Source of the DNA: a virus
Reading direction: 5' to 3' (one strand)
Virus record (IMG/VR): IMGVR_UViG_3300043570_001864
Span: 1-58,310 of that record
DNA: 58,310 nt
The translations under genes were made by a program, and so were the position numbers. Below are positions 46,362 to 58,300 of this stretch, one piece after another. A model generated the notes under the pieces. It was not told the origin of the DNA and made no database searches. It saw only the letters and a list, made by a program, of their open reading frames with translations. The stretch's first letter is position 1. The number at the start of each line of letters is the position of its first letter.

Positions 46362-47690
46362 ATGCAAAAAGAGCTTAAAATTTTATTAGAAATTGAATGT
46401 TTGTCAGGAAACGGTTCTCAAAAAATCAAGCAAGATTTAATTAAAAATAACTATTCGAAAGAATTAGAATATCTTCTTAAGGTTGCGTTAGACCCATTTT
46501 TAACTACCAAATTACATAAACTAGAGGTTTTGGAAGAAAGTCCATATCTAGTTTCTGCTGACCAAGACATATTTGAAAGATTTAAAGATCTAACAGAAAG
46601 ACTTTTTATAGCACCTGCAGCAAATGATAAGTTTAGAGAAGAAGCTTTTGAATTAGTTAATTGTTTTCCTCTTTCTGTAGAGGAAAGAAAAGTATTATGT
46701 AAAGTTCTAACCAAAAGACTTAATATTGGTATAGGAGCTAAGCTCATCAATAAATCTTTTGGTAAAGAAATTATACCAGATCCAAGTCTAATGTTAGCTC
46801 AAGATGATGAAGACGAAATAAAAAAATGGAGTCATATTATTTGTGAGGAAAAATACGACGGCGTACGAGTGATAGCTTTTGTTTCTGGCAATGAGGTTAA
46901 ATTCTACACTAGAGCATTTAATGAAATTCCAAATCAGTATTTAGAAAAAATCGGAAATGAATGTTTGTCCTTAATTAAAAATTCAGGATTACCTGGTGAT
47001 TGGTTTTTTGATGGCGAGCTAACAGATCTGAATAGAAAAAGTGTATCTGGCAAAGTCACACAAATGTTAAAGGGTAAGCCCATGAATGCTATAGGTGATG
47101 ATCTAATCTATAATGTATTTGATTTAGAATATGCAGATACTCTTAAGACGGGTAAAGGTATCATTCCTTTTAGTATCAGAAGGTCTACGTTAGAGGGAGT
47201 TTTTAGTACATATAAGACCACTTCACTAACACTTGCAGATTCTTTCTTGACTACAGAAAAAGAAGACATATACGCTTACTATAAGAAGATCGTATATAAT
47301 GGTGGGGAGGGTGTTATTCTTAAAAATCCAGAACATGTATACGAATGTAAAAGATCTAAAAATTGGATTAAATTAAAAGAAGTAAATGAATGTGATTTAG
47401 TAATCACTGGCTGGTATCCAGGAGAAGGAAAAAGAGAGGGTTTTATTGGTGGATTCTTTTGTAAAGATTTGTCAGGAACACTTAAAGTAAAAGTTGGATC
47501 GGGATTTACAGATTTAGATTTAAAAGAATTAAGTAAAGATCCCGATTCGCACATAAACAAAGTGTGCTCGGTTTTATATAATGTTATAATTAATGACAAG
47601 AACAACAACTGGTCGTTATTTTTACCTAGATTTGTAGAGATTAGACATGATAAAGACCAAGCAGACGATTTAAAAGAAAAATGTAAATAA
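46362..47690 (+). CDS. ATP-dependent DNA ligase (T4 gp30-like)
   Basis: 442 residues from ATG 46362; a TTG at 46344 overlaps the promoter and is rejected. Nucleotidyltransferase motif I EEKYDGVR with Lys164 as adenylation site, motif III DGELTDL, motif IV GEGVILKNP, and motif V WIKLKE; C-terminal OB fold. The N-terminal 150 residues are the helical DNA-binding domain. It seals nicks in lagging-strand synthesis and recombination. Stop and the next start are adjacent (TAA ATG), coupling it to the clamp loader. Confidence 0.94.
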   Translation: MQKELKILLEIECLSGNGSQKIKQDLIKNNYSKELEYLLKVALDPFLTTKLHKLEVLEESPYLVSADQDIFERFKDLTERLFIAPAANDKFREEAFELVNCFPLSVEERKVLCKVLTKRLNIGIGAKLINKSFGKEIIPDPSLMLAQDDEDEIKKWSHIICEEKYDGVRVIAFVSGNEVKFYTRAFNEIPNQYLEKIGNECLSLIKNSGLPGDWFFDGELTDLNRKSVSGKVTQMLKGKPMNAIGDDLIYNVFDLEYADTLKTGKGIIPFSIRRSTLEGVFSTYKTTSLTLADSFLTTEKEDIYAYYKKIVYNGGEGVILKNPEHVYECKRSKNWIKLKEVNECDLVITGWYPGEGKREGFIGGFFCKDLSGTLKVKVGSGFTDLDLKELSKDPDSHINKVCSVLYNVIINDKNNNWSLFLPRFVEIRHDKDQADDLKEKCK

Positions 47691-48638
47691 ATGATACAAG
47701 AATTATTAACGGAAAAATTAAGGCCAAAAGAATTAAAACATATGATCCTTCCAGAAAGGATTAAAGGATCATTCGAAAACGGACTTCAACAAAATGTTTT
47801 ATTAGCTGGATCACCAGGATCTGGTAAAACTAGTATGGCTAAAATTCTGATAAGGAATCATCCCTATATTTTTATAAACGTATCTGATGAGAGCTCAGTT
47901 GAAACAATAAGAACTAAGGTACATGATTTCTGTTCTACTGTTTCTATCCTTGACGGAGAGAATCGAATAAAGATAGTAGTACTAGATGAGTTTGACGGTG
48001 CATCAGATCAGTTCTATAAAGCTTTAAGAGGTACAATTGAGAAATATGCTAAGACAACAAGATTTGTTGCTACGTGTAATTATATAAGTAAAATACCAGA
48101 TGCTATAAAATCAAGATTTGAAGTTTATGATTTTGATCCAGTATCTAAAGAAGAAGAGGCTGAAATACAGACACAGTGGCAAGAAAGAATTTCTAAAATT
48201 CTTTCAGCTATGGAAATAGCACACAATGACAGAACATTAAAGTTATTTACTAAAAAATATTTTCCGGATATGAGATCAGCTTTGAATACAATTCAAAGAT
48301 GGAATATTGATGGAGTGACAGATCTTACAGAACAGAAAATTAATGAGGCTCTATTTGATCACGAGGATCTTTTTAATCTTATAATGAGTTCGCCAGATCC
48401 TTTAAAGAATTATCAATACATTATTGGACATTATTCAGGAAAGGTTGATGAAGCTATGTCTTCGTTAGATTCAGAATTTATAAATTGGCTGACAGAGAAA
48501 CATCCTAGTAAATTAGGACTTATTCCTAATATAATAATTCTTAGTGCTAAGCACCAGGCAGAAAGAAGTCAAGTCATAGACCCTATTACAAGTCTATTAG
48601 CATTAGTATTCAGTTTGCAAGGGACAATGAACAAATGA
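47691..48638 (+). CDS. clamp loader large subunit (T4 gp44-like AAA+ ATPase)
   Basis: 315 residues. Walker A GSPGSGKT (40-47), Walker B IVVLDEFDGAS near 96-106, sensor 1 FVATCNY, and SRF arginine finger (IKSRFEVYDF). It opens the sliding clamp with its small subunit; the gene at 50408 is a possible candidate for that subunit. Adjacent to the ligase gene. Confidence 0.93.
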   Translation: MIQELLTEKLRPKELKHMILPERIKGSFENGLQQNVLLAGSPGSGKTSMAKILIRNHPYIFINVSDESSVETIRTKVHDFCSTVSILDGENRIKIVVLDEFDGASDQFYKALRGTIEKYAKTTRFVATCNYISKIPDAIKSRFEVYDFDPVSKEEEAEIQTQWQERISKILSAMEIAHNDRTLKLFTKKYFPDMRSALNTIQRWNIDGVTDLTEQKINEALFDHEDLFNLIMSSPDPLKNYQYIIGHYSGKVDEAMSSLDSEFINWLTEKHPSKLGLIPNIIILSAKHQAERSQVIDPITSLLALVFSLQGTMNK

Positions 48639-48640
48639 TC

Positions 48641-48796
48641 AGTATACTACTCGTTACCTTAGATTTTCTCACTTAGCGAGTAGTATACTATACAAAATAG
48701 TCTAAAAATGACCAGCAAAATAGTCTAAAAATGACCAGTAAACTATGCATTAATTAAGAAATATAATGATAATGCTTAGTATACTATACAAAATAT
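48641..48796. repeat. intergenic repeat cluster with AGTATACT palindromes and tandem 23-mers
   Basis: The 163-base gap holds an inverted repeat of 13 bases (48641-48653 with 48677-48689), two perfect tandem copies of a 23-base unit (48693-48715, 48716-48738; starts CAAAATAGTC), and three AGTATACT palindromes (48641, 48682, 48778), the last two each followed by ATACAAAATA (a perfect 18-base direct repeat). It contains no ORF. This resembles an operator or iteron cluster or an origin; function inferred only. Confidence 0.75.
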
Positions 48797-48801
48797 GAAA
48801 T

Positions 48802-49272
48802 ATGAAAGGTAAAATTATAATAGTAGGACCAGGAGGATCAGGAAAAGATTTTCTAAGAAAAAAAATGGTTGAAAGAGGATTTGATTATGGTGTATCTTTT
48901 ACTAGCAGACCTCCAAGGGAAGGAGAGAAAGAAGGAATTGACTATTATTATAGAGATGTTGATTTTTTTGAATCTAATAGAGACATATTTTTAGAACTAC
49001 AAGAATTTAATGAATGGAAATATGGAATTTCTAAAGGGGAGTTTTTAATAAAAAATCTTTTTATTTTAAGCCCTGCAGGACTTAAAAGCTTACCTGAGAA
49101 TTTTAGAGCTGATTCTTTTGTTATTTATTTAAATCCTCCAGAGGATACAAGAGTCAAAAGATTAAAAGAAAGAAATGATGCAGATGATGTCGAAAGAAGA
49201 TTAATTGCAGACCAGAAGGATTTTTTTAAATTTTCAGACTATGATATAATGATAACAAATGAAGATTTTTAA
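48802..49272 (+). CDS. guanylate kinase-like enzyme
   Basis: 156 residues. P-loop GPGGSGKD (8-15), then the GMP-binding stretch SFTSRPPREGEKEGIDYYYR, and the Arg-containing lid (RVKRLKERNDADDVERRL). The length is shorter than E. coli Gmk (about 207). It phosphorylates GMP/dGMP to the diphosphate in the cytoplasm and complements the IMPDH/GMPR-like protein at 6538. It lies downstream of the repeat cluster, which may control it. Confidence 0.85.
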   Translation: MKGKIIIVGPGGSGKDFLRKKMVERGFDYGVSFTSRPPREGEKEGIDYYYRDVDFFESNRDIFLELQEFNEWKYGISKGEFLIKNLFILSPAGLKSLPENFRADSFVIYLNPPEDTRVKRLKERNDADDVERRLIADQKDFFKFSDYDIMITNEDF

Positions 49273-49275
49273 AAT

Positions 49276-50406
49276 ATGGTAACGATACTAATAGACGGAA
49301 ACTACATATTTCACAAGACGTTCGGGGTTTTTTCTGGATTTGGTAGCAAAAATCCAGGAGACGTTTTATCTTCTGAGGCAGAAAGAAATATGTTTATAAG
49401 AAAGGTGATAACAGATTTATGCTACTCATTAAATCAAATACCTAATATAAATCGTATAGTGTTTTGTAAAGACTCTAGATCTTGGAGAAAAGATTATAAA
49501 ATAACACGAAGTGTATATAAAGAGAGTAGAATAAAAGGCGAAGGAGTTGACTGGGGATCTTTCTTTAAACTCATGGACGAATTTTCCGAATATTTAGAAG
49601 AGAGTGGATTTATTTATAGCTCTTATAGAGGTGCGGAAGGCGACGATTTAATTTGGGCTTGGTGTGATTATTTAAAAGATTCAGAAGATTGCGTTATAGT
49701 AATAAGTGGAGATAAGGATATGCACCAGCTTGTAGAATATAACGGAAAAAGATGGACTGGTATATGGAATACCAATTCAAAAAATAATAAGTTAGTGGTA
49801 TCACAAGATTGGTCTATTAATCAAGTTGAAGAACCCACTATATTTGATGTCACACCAGCTTCTGGATCTAATGATGATAAATTAGATAAGCTAATCTCTT
49901 CTTGTATTGTTGAAAAAATAGATATTAAAGAATACGTCTTTAAAAAAATCCTTATGGGAGATAAAAAAGATGATGTTCCTGGTGTTTTTCCTTACAAAAC
50001 AAAAAACGGTAAGAATTCAAATATTGCAGAAGGTAAAGCACAGAAGATTTGGGATCTTTATGTGGAAACTGAATGGTCCAAATTCAGTCTAGAAGAAATT
50101 TGGGATAACGAAGATTTTCTTGGTTGGATCGCAGGATTATCTTTAAGACTAATATCACAGACCGATAATAAAGAAAACAGAGATCAATTTAAAAAATTCT
50201 ACGAAGAGAATGCCAGATTAGTTTGGCTAAATAGTAAATCATTACCACATAATATAGTGGAAGGACTTAGATCTCATGTTCAAGAATTAGATGCAAAAGA
50301 AAAATTCGAAGTTAAGATTGACAAAAAAGAAATGATTGACAATTCACCATGGGCTAGAGAGTCAACACCACCTAGAGGATTTGATCCTTTTGATTTATTT
50401 AAGTGA
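49276..50406 (+). CDS. 5'-3' exonuclease / RNase H-type FEN nuclease (T4 rnh-like)
   Basis: 376 residues. PIN/FEN motifs: ILIDGNYIFHK (5-15), YRGAEGDDLIWAW (117-129, metal-binding acidic cluster), VISGDKDMHQLV (about 142-153) and LMGDKKDDVPGV (helix-hairpin-helix region, about 234-245). It removes RNA primers and flaps before ligation. The length is slightly above T4 RNase H (305). Four bases after guanylate kinase. Confidence 0.88.
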   Translation: MVTILIDGNYIFHKTFGVFSGFGSKNPGDVLSSEAERNMFIRKVITDLCYSLNQIPNINRIVFCKDSRSWRKDYKITRSVYKESRIKGEGVDWGSFFKLMDEFSEYLEESGFIYSSYRGAEGDDLIWAWCDYLKDSEDCVIVISGDKDMHQLVEYNGKRWTGIWNTNSKNNKLVVSQDWSINQVEEPTIFDVTPASGSNDDKLDKLISSCIVEKIDIKEYVFKKILMGDKKDDVPGVFPYKTKNGKNSNIAEGKAQKIWDLYVETEWSKFSLEEIWDNEDFLGWIAGLSLRLISQTDNKENRDQFKKFYEENARLVWLNSKSLPHNIVEGLRSHVQELDAKEKFEVKIDKKEMIDNSPWARESTPPRGFDPFDLFK

Positions 50407-50407
50407 T

Positions 50408-50809
50408 ATGAATAATCCTTTCGATATAATTAAAGCTTTTCATTCTAAGAACTGGGATAAAATTCCAGATAGAGATAAAGCTAGAAATTTATTTATGATA
50501 AACAGGATATGTTCTATTGCATATCCTTTACAAGCTAATTCTTTCAATCATATAAAAATAAATCCCTCAAAGGTTGTTGACTTCTGGAAGGTTTTTATCA
50601 CACACAAGCATAAAAGTACTCCATCTTGGATTTGGACAAAGACTCTTAAGAAAGAGAAAGAGAAATTAGAAAATAAATACAAGGAAGAGATCATAGATTT
50701 TATAAAAGAGAAGAACGAAATCTCTAATAGAGAGATAAAAGAACTGATTGAGTTTTTTCCTAGTAAATTCAAAGAATACTATAAAGAAGTAGAAAGTCTC
50801 CTGAGATAA
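50408..50809 (+). CDS. hypothetical protein, 133 aa; possible clamp-loader small subunit
   Basis: ATG 50408 follows the exonuclease stop by one base; a longer frame from 50336 lies inside that gene and is rejected. Starts MNNPFDIIKAFHSKNWDKIP, then FMINRICSIAYPLQANSFNH and a Lys/Glu-rich helical end. The short helical, replication-linked protein could be the gp62-like clamp-loader small subunit, whose sequence is poorly conserved. That name is only a suggestion from context. Confidence 0.55.
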   Translation: MNNPFDIIKAFHSKNWDKIPDRDKARNLFMINRICSIAYPLQANSFNHIKINPSKVVDFWKVFITHKHKSTPSWIWTKTLKKEKEKLENKYKEEIIDFIKEKNEISNREIKELIEFFPSKFKEYYKEVESLLR

Positions 50810-50828
50810 GATTGATATTATTCGTTAG

Positions 50829-50837
50829 GATATATAT
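50829..50837 (+). promoter_or_regulatory. late-promoter-like box GATATATAT
   Basis: 20 bases before the ATG of the collagen-like fibre gene at 50858. Confidence 0.5.
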
Positions 50838-50857
50838 CATAAACAAAATAGTCCGGG

Positions 50858-53800
50858 ATGAAGGAACTTAATCAAATAACGATAAAACAACTCCTGGCTT
50901 CTAATACCATAGGAGTCAATAATTCTATCACTAATGCCAATTTTGCACAATTACAAGAGGGATTACTTCTTATAAATTCAGCATTTGGTATTTCAATACA
51001 GAATAAGACATTAAATTTCCCTACTGGTAAAATTAATACTGGTGCAATAAAAGCAGACACCATAAGATTGCCTATCAATGGTAATTCTTCTATTCAATTA
51101 AATGGAAGCAATGGAGAAATATTAGTAAACGGATTAATTACAACTGCTAATGCCTTTATTGGAGGAAACTTAATAGTAGGTGACAGTAACAATGGAGGAA
51201 GATTAAAATTAATCCTAGACCGAACTTATATAGACGAAACAATTAAACCTGGAGAACCCGGACAGGTAAGGTTTATTGGAGATGACTATGAGGTTTATTT
51301 AAATTATGGAGAGGTATTATCGTCATTCTCATTTACTGTGGGTTCTGGTGCAAATGGACAGGATATAGCAGTTTTATATAATGGAGCAACAGCAGGACAA
51401 GTTCAATGGAATAATGATAATGTTTTAACATCAGAAAATTTAGTAAATGCTATACTTACTAACGCCACTGGTCCTTGTTTAGCAGAATCAAATCTAAATA
51501 CAGTTACAATCCTAGCATTACCTGGATTAGGTGCAACAGCAAACGGAGACACTATAACAATATCAGGAAGTGTACCTGTCAGTGTGACATCTGGAACTAT
51601 GTCAGGCGGTGTTAATGGAACAGGAGCTTGGGTTTCTATAATAGGATCACAAGGACCTACAGGACCTACAGGATCAGGAGCTGGACCTACAGGAGCTACA
51701 GGAACAGGAGCTACAGGAACAACAGGTGCTACCGGTGCTACCGGGGCAACTGGTGCAGGAATCACAGGAGCTACTGGAGCTACTGGAACAGGAGCTACAG
51801 GAACAACCGGAACAACCGGACCAACAGGTGATACAGGACCTACTGGTCCTAATGGAGCAAAAGGATCCGCAGGAGCTCCTGGTGTTACTGGTGCTACCGG
51901 ACCTTCTGGACCTTCTGGACCTACTGGATCTACGGGAACAGCAGGAAGTAATGGTGCCACTGGATCTACAGGTTCTACCGGACCTACTGGAGCTACTGGA
52001 GCTACTGGAACTAATTGGTACACAGGATCTGGTGCTCCTTCTATAGGAACAGGAAGCGAAGGAGACTTATACTTAGACGGTGTTACTGGAGATGTATACG
52101 AAAAAATAGGGGGAATTTGGCAATTACAATCTAATATTAAAGGTGTTACTGGCGATACTGGAGCAACAGGAGCAACAGGGGAAACAGGAGCTACTGGAGC
52201 TACTGGAGATACTGGAGCTACTGGAGCTACGGGAACTGGTGAAACGGGAGCTACCGGAGCAACAGGAGCAGTAGGAACGCCTACACCTATGGGATATGTA
52301 GATTTATCTAAACTTAGCACATCACAACAAATATCACAAGGTGGATTTAAGCCTATAAATTTTGACACCACAAATCTTATTGATAGTTCATATTTTACAG
52401 TAGGGACTTTTACAATCTCTTCGACAACTGGTGTATATGTTGAGGTTTTAAAAGCCGGAACATATTTTATATCATACAAAGTTGGATTGGAACATGCGTC
52501 TTCGGGATCTTATAGTTTTTTATCTAGTAGCTTATGGAAGGATACAACAACACCAGTAGAGATAACAAATTTTAAAGGATTTACAACATTAGAAGATGTT
52601 GCATCTGGTGTAATACCATCTGATATAATTACTATTACTGGTATTTTGAATGCAGCTGTTGGTGATCAGTATTGGGTAAAGGTAGTATACCAAGGAGGAG
52701 GATCAGGTATTGTAGATATCACCGATGGTGACACAGGATTTAGTATGTTTTCTTTAGAAGGAAATCAAGGAACAGATGGAACTAGCGGCACATCAGGAAT
52801 AAGTGGTTCATCAGGAACATCAGGAATAGGAGGAACTAGTGGAACTAGTGGAATAAGTGGAACAGACGGAAGTTCTGGTTCTAGCGGTACATCAGGATCA
52901 GGAACTAGTGGAACATCAGGAACATCCACTCCAGGTATAACAAGCGGATCTAGTGGTACATCAGGAATAGACGGCACATCAGGATCTAGTGGAACATCAG
53001 GAATAGGTGGTACATCAGGATCTAGTGGTACATCAGGAATAGACGGAACATCAGGATCTAGTGGAACATCAGGAATAGACGGAACATCAGGATCTAGTGG
53101 AACAAGCGGTATAACAGGAATAGATGGTAGTTCAGGATCTAGTGGAACATCAGGAATAGGTGGCACATCAGGATCTAGTGGCACATCAGGAATAGATGGA
53201 ACATCGGGTACATCCGCTCCTGGTATAACAAGTGGAACTAGTGGATCATCAGGATCTAGCGGTAGTTCAGGATCTAGTGGAACTTCTGGAATAGATGGAT
53301 CAAGTGGAACTTCTGGAATAGATGGTTCAAGTGGAACAAGTGGATCTAGTGGAACAAGTGGATCTAGTGGAACATCAGGATCTAGTGGAACATCAGGATC
53401 TAGTGGTAGCTCAGGATCTAGTGGTAGCTCAGGATCTAGTGGAACTTCTGGAATAGATGGTTCAAGTGGAACCTCAGGAATAAATGGTTCAAGTGGAACT
53501 AGTGGTTTATCAGGAGTAGATGGAGTATCAGGATCTAGCGGAACATCAGGATCTAGTGGAAGCTCGGGATCCAGTGGAACTTCAGGATCTAGTGGTAGCT
53601 CGGGAACTTCGGGAATAGATGGTTCTTCAGGAACTTCAGGGATAGATGGTTCAAGTGGAACATCAGGAATAGATGGATCTAGTGGAACATCAGGATCTAG
53701 TGGAACTTCAGGATCTAGTGGAACTTCAGGATCTAGTGGAACTTCAGGATATAGTGGTAGCTCAGGAACTTCGGGAATAGATGGTTCTTCAGGAACTTCA

Positions 53801-55246
53801 GGGATAGATGGTTCAAGTGGAACATCAGGAATAGATGGATCTAGTGGAACATCAGGATCTAGTGGAACATCAGGATCTAGTGGAAGCTCAGGATCTAGTG
53901 GAACTTCAGGATATAGTGGTAGCTCGGGAACTTCGGGAATAGATGGTTCTTCAGGAACTTCAGGTTCAAGCGGAACATCAGGTTCAAGTGGAACATCGGG
54001 AATAGATGGATCTAGTGGAACATCAGGATCTAGTGGAAGCTCTGGATCTAGTGGAACTTCAGGATATAGTGGTAGCTCGGGAACTTCGGGAATAGATGGT
54101 TCTTCAGGAACTTCAGGGATAGATGGTTCAAGCGGAACATCAGGTTCAAGTGGAACATCGGGAATAGATGGATCTAGTGGAACATCAGGATCTAGTGGAA
54201 GCTCTGGATCTAGTGGAACTTCAGGATATAGTGGTAGCTCGGGAACTTCGGGAATAGATGGTTCTTCAGGAACATCAGGTTCAAGCGGAACATCAGGAAT
54301 AGATGGATCTAGTGGAACATCAGGATCTAGTGGAAGCTCAGGATCTAGTGGAACAAGTGGATCAGGATCTAGTGGAACAAGTGGATCTAGTGGAACTTCA
54401 GGATATAGTGGAAGCTCAGGAACTTCAGGAATAGATGGTTCAAGTGGCACATCAGGATCTAGTGGAACATCAGGATATAGTGGATCTTCAGGAACATCAG
54501 GATCTAGTGGAACATCAGGATCTAGTGGAACATCAGGATCTTCGGGTAGCTCAGGATCTTCAGGATCTTCAGGATCTAGTGGAACATCAGGATCTAGTGG
54601 CTCAAGTGGTACATCAGGAGTAGGAACAGCTATTCTTTATAATTCAGTTTCTAGATACAGAACATATCTTAATTCGGATATAGAATGCTGGATAGCCTCA
54701 AGTTCAAGCGTTAACATTGGACTTGATTGGTCTAGATCTGGAACAACTCTAACAATCACACATAACTCGCACGGAAGATCTGATGGTAATATGATCATTG
54801 TGAGAAACGCAAATGCTGATAATTTCAATGGTACTATTAGTGTAGTAAATGCAAACACCTTCACAGTAAATACTGTGGACAGTGGGGCACTTTCAGGTAA
54901 AGAAGCAGCTTATTCTCTAGGATTTACAGTGGGAACACCTACAGCAGCAGCACTGACTATAACAGCACCCGCAAGTGCTGATTGCCAATTATTGTCTGTA
55001 TTATATGCAACAGGAGCTAGATCTGGGCAAACATTAGCAGTAACTACTCCTATTGGTGCAACAAATGGTTGTGGAGCGAATAGTACTGCTCAAAATCAAT
55101 TTTATCCTGTATTTTTAGTTAGGACAATATCAACAGGTGCAACGCAGGCGGCTACATTAACTTTAAATACATCATCTAACTTTCATGTATTTAACTTTGC
55201 AGCAATGAATCCATCATTAAGTAATCTCGTAAGATTAGATTTCTAA
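50858..55246 (+). CDS. giant collagen-like fibre protein
   Basis: 1462 residues. Residues 1-260: N-terminal virion-binding part with beta-helix-like repeats ([20 protein letters not shown]). 265-386 and 428-475: Gly-x-y tracts of GAT/GPT type (collagen-like). 476-632: a beta-sandwich, C1q/TNF-like ([11 protein letters not shown] to [13 protein letters not shown]). 636-1254: over 600 residues of Gly-x-y of GTS/GSS/GID type. 1255-1462: C-terminal globular domain ([20 protein letters not shown] to [13 protein letters not shown]), the likely receptor or trimerisation domain. Phage fibres of this type form triple helices without hydroxyproline. Its own late box lies upstream. Confidence 0.88.
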   Translation: MKELNQITIKQLLASNTIGVNNSITNANFAQLQEGLLLINSAFGISIQNKTLNFPTGKINTGAIKADTIRLPINGNSSIQLNGSNGEILVNGLITTANAFIGGNLIVGDSNNGGRLKLILDRTYIDETIKPGEPGQVRFIGDDYEVYLNYGEVLSSFSFTVGSGANGQDIAVLYNGATAGQVQWNNDNVLTSENLVNAILTNATGPCLAESNLNTVTILALPGLGATANGDTITISGSVPVSVTSGTMSGGVNGTGAWVSIIGSQGPTGPTGSGAGPTGATGTGATGTTGATGATGATGAGITGATGATGTGATGTTGTTGPTGDTGPTGPNGAKGSAGAPGVTGATGPSGPSGPTGSTGTAGSNGATGSTGSTGPTGATGATGTNWYTGSGAPSIGTGSEGDLYLDGVTGDVYEKIGGIWQLQSNIKGVTGDTGATGATGETGATGATGDTGATGATGTGETGATGATGAVGTPTPMGYVDLSKLSTSQQISQGGFKPINFDTTNLIDSSYFTVGTFTISSTTGVYVEVLKAGTYFISYKVGLEHASSGSYSFLSSSLWKDTTTPVEITNFKGFTTLEDVASGVIPSDIITITGILNAAVGDQYWVKVVYQGGGSGIVDITDGDTGFSMFSLEGNQGTDGTSGTSGISGSSGTSGIGGTSGTSGISGTDGSSGSSGTSGSGTSGTSGTSTPGITSGSSGTSGIDGTSGSSGTSGIGGTSGSSGTSGIDGTSGSSGTSGIDGTSGSSGTSGITGIDGSSGSSGTSGIGGTSGSSGTSGIDGTSGTSAPGITSGTSGSSGSSGSSGSSGTSGIDGSSGTSGIDGSSGTSGSSGTSGSSGTSGSSGTSGSSGSSGSSGSSGSSGTSGIDGSSGTSGINGSSGTSGLSGVDGVSGSSGTSGSSGSSGSSGTSGSSGSSGTSGIDGSSGTSGIDGSSGTSGIDGSSGTSGSSGTSGSSGTSGSSGTSGYSGSSGTSGIDGSSGTSGIDGSSGTSGIDGSSGTSGSSGTSGSSGSSGSSGTSGYSGSSGTSGIDGSSGTSGSSGTSGSSGTSGIDGSSGTSGSSGSSGSSGTSGYSGSSGTSGIDGSSGTSGIDGSSGTSGSSGTSGIDGSSGTSGSSGSSGSSGTSGYSGSSGTSGIDGSSGTSGSSGTSGIDGSSGTSGSSGSSGSSGTSGSGSSGTSGSSGTSGYSGSSGTSGIDGSSGTSGSSGTSGYSGSSGTSGSSGTSGSSGTSGSSGSSGSSGSSGSSGTSGSSGSSGTSGVGTAILYNSVSRYRTYLNSDIECWIASSSSVNIGLDWSRSGTTLTITHNSHGRSDGNMIIVRNANADNFNGTISVVNANTFTVNTVDSGALSGKEAAYSLGFTVGTPTAAALTITAPASADCQLLSVLYATGARSGQTLAVTTPIGATNGCGANSTAQNQFYPVFLVRTISTGATQAATLTLNTSSNFHVFNFAAMNPSLSNLVRLDF
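52764..54617 (+). repeat. collagen-like coding repeat (GTS/GSS/GID)
   Basis: Near-identical 9- to 45-base units, such as GGATCTAGTGGAACATCAGG and GGAATAGATGG, repeated throughout. Several 100-180-base blocks recur almost unchanged (compare 53750-53870, 53920-54010 and 54060-54180), pointing to recent expansion by recombination. No CRISPR features. Confidence 0.9.
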
Positions 55247-55259
55247 TTAAAAGAAGAAG

Positions 55260-55268
55260 AATATATAC
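55260..55268 (+). promoter_or_regulatory. late-promoter-like box AATATATAC
   Basis: Box 32 bases before the GTG at 55301. Confidence 0.4.
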
Positions 55269-55300
55269 AATAAGACAAATAAATATAAAGAAATTAATCT

Positions 55301-58300
55301 GTGGCTAGACCTAATTTAATAACCGGACAAATTACCATACCGGGGTTTTCTCAATACATTGCAGTTAACCCCACAGCAGACGTAGCTTCAGGTAATGCTA
55401 ATATTAGCGGTATAACTGATACGAATCTGCTCTATCCTGGATTAGAAGTATCTAATAGTAATTTTCCACCTGGTACAACTATATTAAGTGTAAATTATGG
55501 AGCGAACACTGCAATATTAAGCAATAATGCAACAGGTACAGCTACCGGAACTACTTTAACTATAGTATTCTCTGATGGGCTTTACTACTGTCCTGGATCT
55601 ACATATTTGGATGTAAACGGAGCTTATGACAATACAGATATAACAGAGGGATTTCAGATAGTTAATCTAGCTACTGATGCTAACACTAGTTATTATTTAT
55701 CAGGCGTATTTAATCTTTGGAGAATCACATATATTTCTGATGTTGTTGGAGATGGTACTACACTTTCTTTCTATGTACAATTTGATGAGGAAGCCCCATA
55801 TTCAGCTTTTAATAGAATACCTACAGATGCTATACAAAATGCTATAAGTCAACAAACATCTAACAGAGCTTATGGATGGAACGTGTCTTCACAAGTTTAT
55901 CCTAGTCTTCCTGCAGGATCTGATATAGCTCAAACCAATTTAGATGCACAGAACATCTCAGATTATGTTCCAGTAATTGTAGGTCCTACAGGACAACAAT
56001 TTAATGGAGCTTGGTATGTTGGATTTACTGGTGCTGGTGTTACAGTAGCTGGTGATGGTGCAGAATTTGAAAAAGTAACAGTTACAATACCAGGTGGATC
56101 TGGTGGATCTGCTATAGCAATATACGGACCAACCGGACAAGTGGCTACAGGAGCTACCGGTATTAATTTTACGGGATCCGGTATTAGTTCAGTTACATCT
56201 TCAAATAACTTTGTTACTGTATCAGTATTAGGAGGAGCAGGAACATCAGGTTCAAGTGGTACCTCAGGTTCTTCTGGGACTAGTGGAACTTCAGGAATAG
56301 ATGGTTCTTCAGGAACTTCAGGCTTAAGTGGAACAGATGGTTCTAGTGGAACTTCAGGCTTAAGTGGAACAGATGGTTCTAGTGGAACTTCAGGCTTAAG
56401 TGGAACAGATGGTTCTAGCGGAACTTCAGGAATAGATGGTTCTAGTGGAACTTCAGGAATAGATGGTTCTAGTGGAACTTCAGGAACTTCAGGAATAGAC
56501 GGTTCTAGTGGAACTTCAGGAATAGACGGTTCTAGTGGAACTTCAGGCTTAAGCGGAATAGATGGTTCTTCAGGAACTTCGGGAATAAGTGGTTCTTCAG
56601 GAACTTCGGGAATAAGTGGTTCAAGCGGATCTAGTGGAACTTCAGGAATAGATGGTTCTTCAGGAACTTCGGGATTAGATGGTTCTTCAGGAACTTCAGG
56701 ATTAGATGGTTCTAGTGGAACTTCAGGATTAGATGGTTCTAGTGGAACATCCGGAACATCCGGAACATCCGGAATAGATGGCTCAAGTGGAACTTCGGGA
56801 ATAGATGGTTCTAGTGGAACTTCAGGAATAGATGGTTCTTCAGGAACTTCTGGAATAGATGGAACATCAGGAACTTCTGGAATAGATGGAACTTCAGGAA
56901 CTTCAGGATTAGATGGATCTAGTGGAACATCGGGAATAGATGGTTCTAGTGGAACTTCAGGATTAGATGGTTCTTCAGGAACTTCGGGAATAGATGGAAC
57001 TTCAGGAACAGATGGTTCAAGTGGAACTAGTGGAACTAGTGGAATAGATGGAACTTCAGGAACAGATGGTTCAAGTGGAACTTCAGGAATAGATGGAACT
57101 TCAGGAACAGATGGTTCAAGTGGAACTTCAGGAACAGATGGTTCAAGTGGAACTAGTGGAACTAGTGGAATAGATGGAACTTCAGGAACAGATGGTTCTT
57201 CAGGAACATCAGGATCTAGTGGAACTTCAGGAACAGATGGTTCTAGTGGAACTAGTGGAATAGATGGAACTTCAGGAACAGATGGTTCTTCAGGAACTTC
57301 AGGAATAGATGGAACTTCAGGAACAGATGGTTCTAGTGGAACTTCAGGAATAGATGGTTCTAGTGGAACTTCAGGAATAGATGGTTCTTCAGGAACTTCT
57401 GGAATAGATGGAACTTCAGGAACTTCAGGAATAGATGGTTCAAGTGGAACTTCTGGTTCTTCAGGAACATCAGGATCTTCAGGAACTAGTGGAATAGATG
57501 GAACTTCAGGAACAGATGGTTCTTCAGGAACTTCAGGAATAGATGGAACTTCAGGAACAGATGGTTCTAGTGGAACTAGTGGAATAGATGGAACTTCAGG
57601 AACAGATGGTTCTTCAGGAACTTCAGGAATAGATGGAACTTCAGGAACAGATGGTTCTAGTGGAACTAGTGGAATAGATGGAACCTCAGGAACAGATGGT
57701 TCAAGTGGAACTTCAGGAATAGATGGTTCAAGTGGAACTTCTGGTTCTTCAGGAACATCAGGATCTTCAGGAACTAGTGGAATAGATGGAACTTCAGGAA
57801 CAGATGGTTCAAGTGGAACTAGTGGAATAGATGGAACTTCAGGAACAGATGGTTCAAGTGGAACTTCAGGAATAGATGGAACTTCAGGAACAGATGGTTC
57901 AAGTGGAACTTCAGGAATAGATGGAACTTCAGGAACAGATGGTTCTTCAGGAACATCAGGATCTAGTGGAACTTCAGGATCTTCGGGAACATCAGGATCT
58001 AGTGGAACTTCAGGAATAGATGGAACTTCAGGAACAGATGGTTCAAGTGGAACTTCAGGAATAGATGGAACTTCAGGAACAGATGGTTCAAGTGGAACTT
58101 CAGGAATAGATGGAACTTCAGGAACAGATGGTTCTAGTGGAACTTCAGGAATAGATGGAACTTCAGGAACAGATGGTTCTTCAGGAACTTCAGGAATAGA
58201 TGGAACTTCAGGAACAGATGGTTCTTCAGGAACTTCAGGAATAGATGGAACTTCAGGAACAGATGGTTCTAGTGGAACTTCGGGTTTAAGTGGAATAGAT

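Noticed and set aside
52765-54450. 561-codon open frame on the minus strand in the fibre gene
   Set aside because: It is the mirror of the Gly-x-y repeat (Pro-Leu/Val-rich repeat), kept open only because the plus-strand repeat contains no antisense stops.
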